Below, in pieces: positions 8,893-18,376 of a stretch of DNA of 64,000 nt. Where the stretch lies: the NCBI RefSeq assembly GCF_006517435.1, contig NZ_VHQG01000004.1:1-64000 (forward strand), given 5' to 3'. The first letter of the stretch is position 1, and each line of letters begins with the position of its first letter. Source of the stretch: Schumannella soli. Lineage in GTDB: Bacteria > Actinomycetota > Actinomycetes > Actinomycetales > Microbacteriaceae. The position numbers were made by a program, and so were the translations under genes. Under the pieces are notes generated by a model. That model saw nothing but the letters and a program-made list of their open reading frames with translations, was not told the origin of the DNA and ran no database searches.

Positions 8893-9465
8893 ATGACGGA
8901 CCCCAACAACCCCCAGCAGCCCGGTCAGCCGCAGTACGGCGCGCCCCAGCAGCCGCAGCAGCCGGCCTACGGCGCCCCGCAGCAGCCGGGTCAGCCCCAG
9001 TACGGCGCACCCCAGCAGCCGCAGTACGGCGCCCCGCAGGGGGGCTACGGCCAGCCCGGCCAGCAGCCGCAGTACGGCGCTCCGCAGCCCGCACCCGCCC
9101 AGCCGCTCAGCCCGGCCGAAGACAAGCAGTGGGCCTCGTTCGCCCACCTCGGCGGCATCCTCGGCTTCCTGCCGTCGCTGCTCATCTGGCTCATCCTCAA
9201 GGAGCGCGGCCCGCTCGTCGCCCAGGAGGGCAAGGAGGCGCTGAACTTCCAGATCACGATCGTGTTCGGCGCGATCGCCGCGTTCATCCTCAACATCATC
9301 TTCGGCGTCGTCGCGGCCACCACCGGGGTGCCGATCGGCTTCCTCGGCAGCCTGCTGTCGCTCGCGGTGTGGGTCTGCAGCCTGATCTTCTCGATCATCG
9401 GCTTCACCCGCGTCAACGGCGGCGGCGCGTACCGCTACCCCTTCGCGATCCGCATCATCAAGTAA
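8893..9465 (+). CDS. DUF4870 membrane protein with Pro/Gln/Tyr repeat N-terminus
   Basis: A 190-residue protein. Residues 1-75 are low complexity, built from repeats of QPQYGAPQ. Residues 78-190 form the DUF4870 (Tic20-like) membrane domain, with DKQWASFAHLGG, two or three hydrophobic helices and the C-terminal YRYPFAIRIIK. The function is unknown. GAAAGG lies upstream of the ATG. It is a paralogue of the next gene, differing mainly in the N-terminal tail. Confidence 0.88.
   Translation: MTDPNNPQQPGQPQYGAPQQPQQPAYGAPQQPGQPQYGAPQQPQYGAPQGGYGQPGQQPQYGAPQPAPAQPLSPAEDKQWASFAHLGGILGFLPSLLIWLILKERGPLVAQEGKEALNFQITIVFGAIAAFILNIIFGVVAATTGVPIGFLGSLLSLAVWVCSLIFSIIGFTRVNGGGAYRYPFAIRIIK
8920..9090 (+). 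repeat. Internal repeats encoding (Q)PQYGAPQ
   Basis: Tandem imperfect coding repeats of about 24 bases with variants PAYGAP and PQYGAP, inside the first DUF4870 gene. Likely an extended, prolyl- and tyrosine-rich cytoplasmic tail. Confidence 0.8.
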
Positions 9466-9480
9466 TCGCGACGCGCGTCC

Positions 9481-9517
9481 GACGGCGCCGGATCCCCGAG
9501 CGGGGTCCGGCGCCGTC
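9481..9517. terminator. Strong hairpin terminator after the first DUF4870 gene
   Basis: Arms GACGGCGCCGGA and TCCGGCGCCGTC enclose CCCC-GAGC-GGGG, with one bulged T. No T-tract is visible, as is common at high GC. Confidence 0.75.
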
Positions 9518-9587
9518 GCCGTCTCCGGCGCGGGCCGAGCGAGCGCGATGGGGAGCGGTGTCCCTCGACCTGGGGCGACTCGGGTGG

Positions 9588-9593
9588 TTCACT
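9588..9593 (+). promoter_or_regulatory. Possible leaderless -10 (TTCACT) of the second DUF4870 gene
   Basis: TTCACT, seven bases before the ATG at 9601. A poorer match to the local consensus but at the right distance, and directly after a terminator. Confidence 0.35.
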
Positions 9594-9600
9594 GTCAGTC

Positions 9601-10104
9601 ATGAGCGACGGTCAGACACCCCCTCCCGCCGACACCCCGCAGCCCGAAGGCACGCCGGGCGTCACCCCGCCTCCGCCCGCCGGCGCGACTCCCCCGCCCG
9701 GTGCGGTTCCGCCGCCCGGCGCTCCGGGCGCATACCCGCAGCAGGGATACGCCCAGCCGGGCTACCCCACCCAGCCGCAGATGAGCCCCACCGACGAGAA
9801 GACCTGGGCGATCCTGCTGCACCTGAGCCCGATCCTCATCAGCTTCATCGGCCCGCTGATCGGCTACCTCGTGCTGAAGGACCGCGGTCCGTTCATCAGC
9901 CACCACGCGAAGCAGGCGCTGAACTTCAACATCACGGTCGCGATCGGCTACCTCGCCTCGGCCCTGCTGATGTTCGTGATCATCGGCTTCGTCACCTATC
10001 CGATCGTCGCGATCCTCGCGATCGTGTTCGCGATCATCGCGGCCGTCAAGACCAACCAGGGCGAGTACTACCGCTACCCGCTCGCCATCCAGTTCATCAA
10101 GTAG
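9601..10104 (+). CDS. DUF4870 membrane protein, second paralogue
   Basis: A 167-residue protein with a Pro/Gly-rich tail (residues 1-58) and a DUF4870 domain with DEKTWAILLHLSP, three hydrophobic segments and the C-terminal YRYPLAIQFIK. The domain closely parallels that of the gene upstream, implying a tandem duplication. The function is unknown. It converges with hemW, leaving 22 bases between them. Confidence 0.88.
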   Translation: MSDGQTPPPADTPQPEGTPGVTPPPPAGATPPPGAVPPPGAPGAYPQQGYAQPGYPTQPQMSPTDEKTWAILLHLSPILISFIGPLIGYLVLKDRGPFISHHAKQALNFNITVAIGYLASALLMFVIIGFVTYPIVAILAIVFAIIAAVKTNQGEYYRYPLAIQFIK

Positions 10105-10126
10105 GGCTCGCGCCCGAGGGATGCGG

Positions 10127-11353
10127 TCAGTCGCCGAGCAGGCGACGCACCACCGCATCCGCCAGCAGTCGTCCCGGCCGGGTCAGCACGATCCGGCCGG
10201 CGACGGCGGCCCGGCCGTCGACCAGCCCCTCCGCGATGAGCCCCGCGACCGCGCGGCGGCCCTCGGCGTCGAGCACCTCGGTCGGCAGGCCGTCGACGAC
10301 CCGCGTCTCGAGCAGCACGCGCTCGACGCGGCGCGTCTCGTCGTCCAGGGTCTCGCGCGCTTGCGCCGGCGAGATCCCCTCGCCGATCCGGCCCGCGTAG
10401 GCGGCCGGATGCTTCACGTTCCACCAGCGCACCCCGCCCACGTGGCTGTGCGCGCCGGGGCCGACGCCCCACCAGTCCTGGCTCGTCCAGTAGGCGAGGT
10501 TGTGCCGCGATCGGCGCTCGGCGCCGCGGGAGAAGTTGCTGACCTCGTACCAGTCGTAGCCCGCCCCGGTGAAGGCCGCATCCGCCATGTCGTAGAAGTC
10601 GGCCTGGGCGTCGTCGGAGGGCTCGGGCACCTCGCCCCGCTTGATCTGGCGGGCGAGCTTCGTGCCCTGCTCGACGATGAGCGCGTAGGCCGAGACGTGC
10701 CCGGGTTCCTCGGCGAGAACGGCGTCGAGCGTGCGCGCCCACTGATCCGCGGTCTCGCCGGGCGAGCCGTAGATCACGTCGAGGCTCACCTCGAGCCCCG
10801 CCTCGCGCGCCCAGCGCACGACCTGCGGCACCCGCGCCGGGTCGTGGGTCCGCTCGAGCGTCGCCAGCACCTCGGGCACGGCCGACTGCATGCCGAAGCT
10901 GACCCGGGTGAAACCGGCTTCGGCGAGCGCGACCAGGTCGCGCGCATCCACCGAGTCGGGGTTCGCCTCGGTGGTGATCTCGGCGCCCGGCGCGAAGCCC
11001 CAGGTGTCGCGGATGCCGTGCAGCATCGCCGCGAGGTCGCCGACCGGCAGAAGGGTCGGAGTGCCGCCGCCGAAGAACACGGTCGACACCGGGCGTGCCC
11101 CGACACCCGCCCGATCGAGCACGCCGCCGGCGAAGCGGATCTCGTCGAGCGCCTGGCCGGCGTAGTCCGACTGCTTGACGCCGCGGATCTCGCTCGCCGT
11201 GTAGGTGTTGAAGTCGCAGTAGCCGCAGCGCACCGTGCAGAACGGCACGTGCACGTAGACGCCGAGGTCGCGATCGGCGGCGCCCACGGCGGCGGACGCC
11301 GGGAGCGTTCCGTCGGCCGGAGCCGGGTCGCCCTCCGGGAGGATGCTCGGCAT
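10127..11353 (-). CDS. hemW: Radical SAM protein HemW
   Basis: A 408-residue radical SAM enzyme of the HemW/HemN-like group (heme chaperone rather than true coproporphyrinogen dehydrogenase). The cluster motif CTVRCGYCDF is near residue 37, with FFGGGTPT, EANPDS and FGMQS following. Older annotations call it oxygen-independent coproporphyrinogen III oxidase. Start MPSILPEGD overlaps the stop of the DUF1990 gene, so translation is coupled. Confidence 0.94.
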   Translation of the reverse strand: MPSILPEGDPAPADGTLPASAAVGAADRDLGVYVHVPFCTVRCGYCDFNTYTASEIRGVKQSDYAGQALDEIRFAGGVLDRAGVGARPVSTVFFGGGTPTLLPVGDLAAMLHGIRDTWGFAPGAEITTEANPDSVDARDLVALAEAGFTRVSFGMQSAVPEVLATLERTHDPARVPQVVRWAREAGLEVSLDVIYGSPGETADQWARTLDAVLAEEPGHVSAYALIVEQGTKLARQIKRGEVPEPSDDAQADFYDMADAAFTGAGYDWYEVSNFSRGAERRSRHNLAYWTSQDWWGVGPGAHSHVGGVRWWNVKHPAAYAGRIGEGISPAQARETLDDETRRVERVLLETRVVDGLPTEVLDAEGRRAVAGLIAEGLVDGRAAVAGRIVLTRPGRLLADAVVRRLLGD

Positions 11354-12099
11354 CAGGCGGGATCTCTCGTCTCGGCTGCCGCGGCGCTCCCGGCGGCGGG
11401 ATCCGCCGGCTGGGGCACGACCGCCTCGGGTGCGGTGTCGGCGGCGAGCGGGGTCGCGAGCGCGCGCAGGTAGCGGGCGGTGTAGAAGCCCTGGGTGAGG
11501 CGCAGCACGGGGCTCGTGAGCCACCAGAAGAAGCCGCCGGGGCGCGAGAACGCGCGGATCGACACCCACACCGAGCCGTCGTCGCTGCGTTCGACGACGA
11601 AGGCCTCCTCGCCGCGCTCGGCATGGCCCGGCAGGGTGCCGTAGGCGAATCCGCGACGGTTGGGCTCGTCGACGACGTAGACGACTCGCGCCGGGAATCG
11701 CAGGCGCAGCGGGCCGAAGGGGATGCCGAGCCAGGCGGTGTCGCCGGGGCGCAGCAGCGGGCGTCCGTCGGCGGCGTAGATCCGCTCACCGGAGCCGTCG
11801 ACGACAGCCGGGGCGATCGGAGAGCCGTCATCGTCGAACCCGACCGGGGTGTAGCCCATCCGGTCGAGCTCCGCGGGCGTCTCGACGACCTCGACGCGGA
11901 ATCCCGAGCGCTGCTGGATGCCCCAGGTCAGCGTCTCGGTCCAGGCGTGCTCCCAGCGCGCGGGCCCGTGACCGATCAGCGCGCGGCGCTCGAGCGGCCG
12001 GTACCCGGTCGGCGGATACTCCATCAGGTCGGGCGCGCGGGTGGCTCCGACGGCGGCGTAGCTGACGGCGCGCTCCCAGATCGGCGCGCGTCTCGACAT
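11353..12099 (-). CDS. DUF1990 family protein
   Basis: A 248-residue protein matching DUF1990: YAAVGATRAPDLMEYPPTGYRP near the N-terminus and FAYGTLPGHAERGEEAFVV in the middle, ending in an Ala/Pro-rich tail. The function is unknown. The start at 12099 is preferred over the ATG at 12108 because a -10-like TAGCAT lies exactly 7 bases upstream. Coupled to hemW. Confidence 0.86.
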   Translation of the reverse strand: MSRRAPIWERAVSYAAVGATRAPDLMEYPPTGYRPLERRALIGHGPARWEHAWTETLTWGIQQRSGFRVEVVETPAELDRMGYTPVGFDDDGSPIAPAVVDGSGERIYAADGRPLLRPGDTAWLGIPFGPLRLRFPARVVYVVDEPNRRGFAYGTLPGHAERGEEAFVVERSDDGSVWVSIRAFSRPGGFFWWLTSPVLRLTQGFYTARYLRALATPLAADTAPEAVVPQPADPAAGSAAAAETRDPA

Positions 12100-12106
12100 G
12101 ACGGCC

Positions 12107-12112
12107 ATGCTA
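12107..12112 (-). promoter_or_regulatory. Leaderless -10 element (TAGCAT) of DUF1990-hemW
   Basis: TAGCAT, seven bases (GGCCGTC) before the ATG at 12099. It decides between two in-frame ATGs. Confidence 0.55.
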
Positions 12113-12146
12113 ACCCGGGCTCCGCATCCGCCCCGAACCGGGGCGG

Positions 12147-13592
12147 TCAGCGGGTGACGTCGCCGAGCTGGGTCAGCGCCCTGCCCTGCCGCGCGGCGGC
12201 GTCGTCGATCGCGACGCGGGCGCTCGCCTTGCGCTGATCGAAGATCGTGCCCAGGTCGCGGGCGAGCTGCGGGCGGCGGCGCACGAGCTGCTCCAGCTCG
12301 GCGATCGGCAGCGAGAGCACGGTCACGTCGTCGACCGCGGTCGCGTCGGAGGGGTTGATCTCGTTCGTCAGCGCCCCGATGCCGACCATCTCGCCGCGGG
12401 TGAGGCGCCCGAGGGGGATGTCGCCGCCGCCGTCGACCGGTGAGGTCAGCGCGACGGTTCCGACGGCGATGACGCGCAGCGCCGGCGAGGGGTCGCCGGC
12501 GTGCTGCAGCTTCTCGCCCGCGCCGAAGCGCTGCAGCAGCACCCGGTCGGCGAAGGCCTCCGCCTCCGCCTGAGTGAGGCGCAGGCTCGCGGCGACCGAC
12601 GTGAACAGCGCGAGCCGGCGCTCGGGCGTGTTGTAGTCGTCGGTCAGGTCGTTGTCGAGGTGCAGGTTCGCGCGACGGGCCGCGTACCAGAGCACCGTGT
12701 GGAAGCGAGCGGTCGCCTCGGCCTCGATCGCCGGCGAGGCGACGGGGATGTCGACCGCGTACTTCGCGCCGCCGAGCGGATAGGCGCTGGGCGTCTGATC
12801 GGCCGCGAGGAGGGGCAGGTCGTCGGCGACGCGACGGAGCAGATCGAGCACCTCGTGCGGCGGGTCGTCGGTCGCGAACGCCAGCGTGATCGACACGACG
12901 AAGGCGCCCGGCGCCTTGCTGAGGTTGTCGAAGGAGGCGCCGGCGAGCGTGCCGTTGGGCACGATGTGGATGCCGTTGCCGGTGTCGATGTGCACGGCCC
13001 GCCAGTTCACCTCGACGACGCGCCCGCGCACGCCGCCGGTGTCGAGCCAGTCCCCCAGCCGGAAGGGCTGCTCGAACAGCAGGAACAGCCCCGAGACGAC
13101 CGGGCCGACGGCGTTCTGCAGAGCGAGGCCGATGACGACGGTGCTGACGCCGAGTGCCGTGAACAGGCCCCCGACATCCGCGCCCCACACCCAGGCGAAC
13201 AGCACGCCGAGGCCGACGAGGATCAGCACGAGCCGGAAGATGTCGACGAAGATCGACGGCATCCGCGCGCGCCAGCTCTCGGGCCGCGCGCGCGTGAAGA
13301 GGGCGACGTTGACGCCGTTGAGCACGACCAGCAGCACCGCGAAGCCGAAGAAGGTCGCGGCGACGCGGGTCCAGGTGAGGTCCTTCTCGCCCAGCTGCAC
13401 CTGGCTGATGAGGATGAGCAGGGCCGCGAGCGGCACGAGGAAGTTGCGCACCAGGCGCACCACCTTCGCCGCCTGCGGGTGCCGTCGCGCCATCACCGCG
13501 TACAGCTCGGTCAGCACGAGCAGCACGATCGGCAGACCGATGACGACCGCCAGCGACGGCCAGAACCAGGGCTGCGCTAGCAGGTCAACCAC
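12147..13592 (-). CDS. MscS-type mechanosensitive channel with C-terminal cyclic-nucleotide-binding-like domain
   Basis: A 481-residue membrane protein. Four or so hydrophobic segments lead into the MscS pore helix and beta domain (GVSTVVIGLALQNAVG, then FRLGDWLDTGG and HIVPNGTLAG). Residues about 360-450 resemble a CRP-type cyclic-nucleotide-binding domain. By eye, the phosphate-binding cassette reads GEMVGIGAL...PSDAT (residues 400-418): the usual ribose-contact Glu is Ile405 and the phosphate-contact Arg is Ser415. The gene overlaps the end of the cyclase gene by 8 bases. The pairing resembles M. tuberculosis Rv2434c/Rv2435c. Ligand gating is inferred from this architecture, not shown. Confidence 0.88.
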   Translation of the reverse strand: MVDLLAQPWFWPSLAVVIGLPIVLLVLTELYAVMARRHPQAAKVVRLVRNFLVPLAALLILISQVQLGEKDLTWTRVAATFFGFAVLLVVLNGVNVALFTRARPESWRARMPSIFVDIFRLVLILVGLGVLFAWVWGADVGGLFTALGVSTVVIGLALQNAVGPVVSGLFLLFEQPFRLGDWLDTGGVRGRVVEVNWRAVHIDTGNGIHIVPNGTLAGASFDNLSKAPGAFVVSITLAFATDDPPHEVLDLLRRVADDLPLLAADQTPSAYPLGGAKYAVDIPVASPAIEAEATARFHTVLWYAARRANLHLDNDLTDDYNTPERRLALFTSVAASLRLTQAEAEAFADRVLLQRFGAGEKLQHAGDPSPALRVIAVGTVALTSPVDGGGDIPLGRLTRGEMVGIGALTNEINPSDATAVDDVTVLSLPIAELEQLVRRRPQLARDLGTIFDQRKASARVAIDDAAARQGRALTQLGDVTR

Positions 13593-15861
13593 GGCGGGCC
13601 TCGCGATCGGCGGCGGAGCGATCGACCTTGAACACCCGCTCGTCGCCGAAGCCGGCCGACTCGGTCAGCGGGATCGTGTCGGGCAGCTGGTCGGCGACGC
13701 GCTGGGTGACGAAGATGCCCGGCCCCTCGGCCGCATCCTGCACCCGGTGCGCGAGGCTGACCGCGTCGCCCCACATGTCGTAGACGACGCTCGAGCGTCC
13801 GATCAGGCCGCTCGTCACGGTGCCCGAGTCGACGCCGGCCCGCAGCGTCAGGGTCGCGCCGTGCTGCGCCCCGAGGCGATCGAGCACGTTCTGCATCTCG
13901 ATCGCGAACTCGACCACGCGTCGCGCGTTGTCGACGCGGGGCACGATGAGCCCGCAGCTGGCGAGGTAGCCCTCGAGACGGGTGGTGCGCACCCGCTCGA
14001 CGCCGAGGCGGGTCGCGGCCTCGTCGAAGCCGCGCACGATGTCGTTGAGCAGGGCGAGGCTCTGCGCCGACTCCATGCCGCGACTGAAGTCATCGAAGCC
14101 GACGATGTCGGCGAAGATCACGGACACGTCCTGGTGGTCTTCGGCGATCGTCTCGTCGCCCTGCCGGTAGCGTTTCGCGACCGTCTCGGGCATGACCGTG
14201 TGCAGCAGGCGGTCGTACTCGGCGCGCTCCGCATCCAGCAGCTCGGCCTTGATCTCGAGGCTGCGGCTCATGTCGTTGAAGGCGACGCCGAGATCGGCGA
14301 CCTCGTCGCGGGATCCGGTGTCGACCTGCACGCCCAGCTCGCCGGCGCTGACCCGCTGCACCGCGGTCTGCAGGCGCCGCAGCGGTCTCAGGAAGATCTG
14401 CGCCAGCAGCAGCGAGAGCAGGCTCACCAGCAGCGCGATCGCGGCCGTGGAGAGCACGAGGTTGCGGGTGAACTCCGCCGCCGAGGAGTAGGCCTCGGCG
14501 GTCGTGATGCGCGCGACGATGACCCAGTTGAGCCCCTCGATCTGCAGCGGCGCGTAGGCCGCGAGCGACTGGCCGCCCACATAGCTCGGCGCTTCGTTCG
14601 TGCCCGTCTTGCCCTGCAGGGCGCTCGTGACGGAGGCGTTGCGCAGCGGCTGCAGCAGGATCGTGCTCTTCGCCGCCACGACCTTCTTCGCGGTCGCGGA
14701 GGGGGTGCCGCCGGCGATCGCGTCCTTCGCGTAGTCCTTCGGGTGCTGGATCAGCTCCCGCGAGTTGGAGCGCATCGTGCGGTCGTCGCCGGCCAGGTAC
14801 ACCTCGCCGGTCTCGCCCAGCCCCTGCTTCGCCCATCCCTCGTCGCCGGTCATGACGTTGTTGATCGTCTCGACCGGGATCTGCAGGGCGAGCACACCCG
14901 TCACCCGCCCGTCGCGGTCGCCGATCGGCGAGAGCGCCCAGGCGGTCGGGCTGTCCAGCGACGGCACGTAGCGCTCGAAGTCGGTGAAGCGGGTCGCGTC
15001 GACGCTGTTGGTCGCGAGCACCTCGTCGTAGGCCTTCGCGAGCGCGGAGTCGCGGTACGGCCCGGTGCGCAGGTTCGTTCCGAGATCGGCGCCGAGGTAG
15101 GCCGAGTAGACGACGTCGCCGTCGGTGTCGAGCAGCAGCGCGTCTTCGAAGCCGATGCGATCGACGAGGCTCGCGAAGAAGGAGTTGTACTCGGCGTTGG
15201 CGGCGGACCAGGCGCTGCCATCGCCCGCATCCGACGTCGCGAGCGCCGTGTCGTAGTCGAGGGCGAGCGGAGCCGTGTACTTCGACTGCAGGTACACGCC
15301 GGCCGGATCGGTGGGCGCGAAGGCGGTGTCGCTGAACTGCTCGCCCGCGTTCTTCTCGAGCGCCGGCACGAAGGTGTCGGAGTAGAAGTCGCTGACCGCA
15401 GACTCCTCGGCCGGGGTCGGCGTCTGCTTCTGCAGCTCGGCGAAGCCCGCGTTGAAGGCCTCCGACGCGGCGACCGCGCTGTCGTTGCCCGAGGCGAGGA
15501 TCGCCGTGGTGCGGATGTTCTCCATCGTGCGCGTGATCTCGGCGGCACGGGCTCCGCGGATTCCGACGAGCTGATCGAGCGCGGCCTTCTTCAGCGCCCC
15601 GGTCGCGCTGGCGTAGCCGATCGCCCCGACGACGATCGTCGACAGCAGGCTCGTGAGCAGCAGCATGACGAGCAGCTTCGACTGGATGCTGAGGCCGCGG
15701 CGGGTACCTCCGCGGCGGGTGCCGAGCGGCAGAGTCGTCGACTCTCGGCTCGGCGCCGACCCGGTCGCGGAACCCGGTCCCGCGAGCGGGTCGGCCGCCG
15801 ATGCGGCGCCGGTCGCGCCCTGCGACGCGGTCGCGTCGGCTCGGTCGTTCGCGTCGGTCAT
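13585..15861 (-). CDS. Membrane sensor class III adenylate/guanylate cyclase-like protein
   Basis: A 758-residue protein. A disordered N-terminus leads to TM1 (about 62-83), a large extracytoplasmic sensor region (about 85-465, dCache-like), TM2 (467-491), a HAMP domain (about 485-535), and a class III cyclase domain (579-740). FADIVGF (583-589) keeps the first metal Asp. The second metal Asp is replaced by Glu630 (LEGYLASCG), and the transition-state Asn by Ser702 in WGDAVSLAHR, while Arg706 remains. Catalysis is therefore uncertain. Start at MTDAND follows GGGGAGGGG by 4 bases; an ATG 11 codons earlier lacks a site. Overlaps the channel gene by 8 bases. Confidence 0.9.
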   Translation of the reverse strand: MTDANDRADATASQGATGAASAADPLAGPGSATGSAPSRESTTLPLGTRRGGTRRGLSIQSKLLVMLLLTSLLSTIVVGAIGYASATGALKKAALDQLVGIRGARAAEITRTMENIRTTAILASGNDSAVAASEAFNAGFAELQKQTPTPAEESAVSDFYSDTFVPALEKNAGEQFSDTAFAPTDPAGVYLQSKYTAPLALDYDTALATSDAGDGSAWSAANAEYNSFFASLVDRIGFEDALLLDTDGDVVYSAYLGADLGTNLRTGPYRDSALAKAYDEVLATNSVDATRFTDFERYVPSLDSPTAWALSPIGDRDGRVTGVLALQIPVETINNVMTGDEGWAKQGLGETGEVYLAGDDRTMRSNSRELIQHPKDYAKDAIAGGTPSATAKKVVAAKSTILLQPLRNASVTSALQGKTGTNEAPSYVGGQSLAAYAPLQIEGLNWVIVARITTAEAYSSAAEFTRNLVLSTAAIALLVSLLSLLLAQIFLRPLRRLQTAVQRVSAGELGVQVDTGSRDEVADLGVAFNDMSRSLEIKAELLDAERAEYDRLLHTVMPETVAKRYRQGDETIAEDHQDVSVIFADIVGFDDFSRGMESAQSLALLNDIVRGFDEAATRLGVERVRTTRLEGYLASCGLIVPRVDNARRVVEFAIEMQNVLDRLGAQHGATLTLRAGVDSGTVTSGLIGRSSVVYDMWGDAVSLAHRVQDAAEGPGIFVTQRVADQLPDTIPLTESAGFGDERVFKVDRSAADREARRG

Positions 15862-16019
15862 CGGGCCCCTCCCCTGACCCGCTGCCCGTGTCATCCGCCC
15901 AGCCGTGGGTCAGCGGTTGCTCGAACTGTAATGCTCGGTCCACCCCGCAGTCGAGGGTGGAATCGACGAGTGTCGGCTGGCGCCACGAACGCTGACGCTG
16001 AGACAGCCGCGCGCCGCCC

Positions 16020-16481
16020 TCAGGTCGAACCGGCGTCGCGATCGAGATCGGGATGCGCGTCGAGCCAGCTGCGCACGTCGGGCGGGGGCGCCGTCGCGAT
16101 CCAGGCCTCGACCACGAGCTCGGCGAGCCGCGCGTCGTCGAGCGTCTCGAGCACGGCGAGCACGGCCGGGAACCCGTCGAAGTGCTGGATGGTGAACACG
16201 GCGTCGTCGGCGGCCCGCAGCTCCTGCTTCGCGAGCTCGTCGGCGACGCGGAACGCGGTGATCGTGCCCGGCGGAGGCGGACCCTCGCGTCGCACGTCGG
16301 CCTTCGTGAACGGCCGGATCCAGACGAAGCCGCTGCCGCCGGCGCGCGCCTTCCAGACCAGGTGCCCGAAGCGCACGCTCTCCTCGGCGCCGGGCATCGC
16401 GAGCGCGAGCGCCCGCAAGCGGGCGATGCGGACCGGATCCGGGCTCGCCTCCGCCGTCCCGACTGCCCCGTCACCGCTCAT
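16020..16481 (-). CDS. MmcQ/YjbR-family protein
   Basis: A 153-residue protein with the YjbR-like features MPGAEESVRFGHLVWKA at the N-terminus, ADVRREGPPPPGTITAF in the middle and a C-terminal helical region. Some relatives are described as DNA-binding, but the role is unknown. The leaderless promoter at 16489-16494 supports this ATG. It is transcribed separately from lepA, which lies upstream on the same strand. Confidence 0.82.
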   Translation of the reverse strand: MSGDGAVGTAEASPDPVRIARLRALALAMPGAEESVRFGHLVWKARAGGSGFVWIRPFTKADVRREGPPPPGTITAFRVADELAKQELRAADDAVFTIQHFDGFPAVLAVLETLDDARLAELVVEAWIATAPPPDVRSWLDAHPDLDRDAGST

Positions 16482-16488
16482 GCGCGGC

Positions 16489-16494
16489 ACGCTA
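16489..16494 (-). promoter_or_regulatory. Leaderless -10 element (TAGCGT) of the YjbR-like gene
   Basis: TAGCGT, seven bases (GCCGCGC) before the ATG at 16481. Confidence 0.55.
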
Positions 16495-16519
16495 CTCCGC
16501 GCCGCACCGGGACGAGAAG

Positions 16520-18376
16520 CTACTTCTTCTTGTCCTTCGACTCGACGTCGCCCGAGAGCGCGGCGATGAAGGCCTCCTGGGGGACCTCGACGCGACCGAC
16601 CATCTTCATGCGCTTCTTGCCCTCCTTCTGCTTCTCGAGCAGCTTGCGCTTGCGGGTGATGTCGCCGCCGTAGCACTTGGCGAGAACGTCCTTGCGCATC
16701 GCGCGAATGGACTCGCGGGCGATGATGCGGGCGCCGATCGCGGCCTGGATGGGCACCTCGAACTGCTGGCGCGGGATAAGCTCGCGCAGGCGCTGGGCCA
16801 TCATCGTGCCGTAGGCGTAGGCCTTGTCCTTGTGCACGATGGCGCTGAACGCATCCACCGCCTCGCCCTGCAGGAGGATGTCGACCTTGACCAGGTCGCC
16901 CGGAGCCTCACCGGCGGGCTCGTAGTCGAGCGAGGCATAGCCCTGCGTCTTCGACTTGAGCTGGTCGAAGAAGTCGAACACGATCTCGCCGAGCGGCAGC
17001 GTGTACTTCAGCTCGACCCGGTCCTCGCCGAGGTAGTCCATCGACTTCATGGTGCCGCGGCGGCTCTGGCAGAGCTCCATGATCGCGCCGACGTAGTCCT
17101 TCGGGGCGAGGATCGAGGCCGACACGATCGGCTCGAGCACCTCGTGGATCTTCGCGCCCGTCGGGTACTCGCTCGGGTTCGTGACGGTGACGGTCTTGCG
17201 GTCTTCGGTCGTCACCTCGTAGGGCACGCTCGGCGCCGTGGTGATGAGGTCGAGGTCGAACTCGCGGCGCAGACGCTCCGTGATGATCTCGAGGTGCAGC
17301 AGCCCGAGGAAGCCGCAGCGGAAGCCGAAGCCGAGCGCGACCGAGGTCTCGGGCTCGTACTGCAGCGCCGCATCCGACAGCTTCAGCTTGTCGAGGGCCT
17401 CGCGCAGCACCGGGTAGTCGGAGCCGTCGATCGGGTAGATGCCCGAGAAGACCATCGGCAGCGGATCGGTGTAGCCCGGCAGCGCGTCGCTCGCCGGCTT
17501 CGCCGAGTTGGTGACGGTGTCGCCGACCTTCGACTGGCGCACATCCTTCACGCCGGTGATGAGGTAGCCGACCTCGCCGACCCCGAGCCCCTTGGTGGGC
17601 TTCGGCTCGGGCGAGCTGACGCCGATCTCGAGGATCTCGTGGGTCGCCTTGGTCGACATCATCTGGATGCGCTCGCGCGGGTCGAGCTTGCCGTCGACCA
17701 TGCGCACGTAGGTGACGACGCCGCGGTAGCTGTCGTAGACGGAGTCGAAGATCATGGCGCGCGCCGGGGCGTCGGCGACGCCGACCGGGGCGGGCACGCG
17801 CTGCACGACGCGGTCGAGCAGGTCTTCGACGCCCATGCCGGTCTTGCCCGAGACGCGCAGCACGTCGTCGGGGTCGCCGCCGATCAGCTGGGCGATCTCG
17901 CGCGCGTACTTCTCCGGGTCGGCCGCGGGCAGGTCGATCTTGTTGAGCACCGGGATGATCTCGAGGTCGTTCTCGAGGGCCAGGTAGAGGTTCGCGAGGG
18001 TCTGCGCCTCGATGCCCTGCGCCGCATCCACCAGCAGGATCGCGCCCTCGCACGCGGCGAGCGAGCGCGAGACCTCGTAGCTGAAGTCGACGTGGCCCGG
18101 GGTGTCGATCATGTTGAGGGCGAAGGTCTCGCCGTCGACCTGCCAGGGCATGCGCACGGCCTGGCTCTTGATCGTGATGCCGCGCTCGCGCTCGATGTCC
18201 ATGCGGTCGAGGTACTGGGCCCGCATGTCGCGGTCGGCGACGATGCCGGTGATGCCGAGCATGCGGTCGGCGAGGGTCGACTTGCCGTGATCGATGTGCG
18301 CGATGATGCAGAAGTTGCGGATGCGCGCCGGATCGGTCGAGGCGGGCTCGAGTGGGGTGAGGGCGCGCGGGGACAT
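16520..18376 (-). CDS. lepA: Elongation factor 4 (LepA)
   Basis: A 618-residue translational GTPase acting on stalled or initiating ribosomes. The G1 motif AHIDHGKST is near residue 28, followed by [15 protein letters not shown] and NKIDLP. The C-terminal LepA-specific domain includes [19 protein letters not shown]. Full length for the family. It lies in the usual actinobacterial order near rpsT, holA and hemW. Confidence 0.97.
   Translation of the reverse strand: MSPRALTPLEPASTDPARIRNFCIIAHIDHGKSTLADRMLGITGIVADRDMRAQYLDRMDIERERGITIKSQAVRMPWQVDGETFALNMIDTPGHVDFSYEVSRSLAACEGAILLVDAAQGIEAQTLANLYLALENDLEIIPVLNKIDLPAADPEKYAREIAQLIGGDPDDVLRVSGKTGMGVEDLLDRVVQRVPAPVGVADAPARAMIFDSVYDSYRGVVTYVRMVDGKLDPRERIQMMSTKATHEILEIGVSSPEPKPTKGLGVGEVGYLITGVKDVRQSKVGDTVTNSAKPASDALPGYTDPLPMVFSGIYPIDGSDYPVLREALDKLKLSDAALQYEPETSVALGFGFRCGFLGLLHLEIITERLRREFDLDLITTAPSVPYEVTTEDRKTVTVTNPSEYPTGAKIHEVLEPIVSASILAPKDYVGAIMELCQSRRGTMKSMDYLGEDRVELKYTLPLGEIVFDFFDQLKSKTQGYASLDYEPAGEAPGDLVKVDILLQGEAVDAFSAIVHKDKAYAYGTMMAQRLRELIPRQQFEVPIQAAIGARIIARESIRAMRKDVLAKCYGGDITRKRKLLEKQKEGKKRMKMVGRVEVPQEAFIAALSGDVESKDKKK

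Noticed and set aside
12886-16569. A 1227-codon plus-strand open frame
   Set aside because: Antisense to the MscS and cyclase genes, with no recognisable domain.
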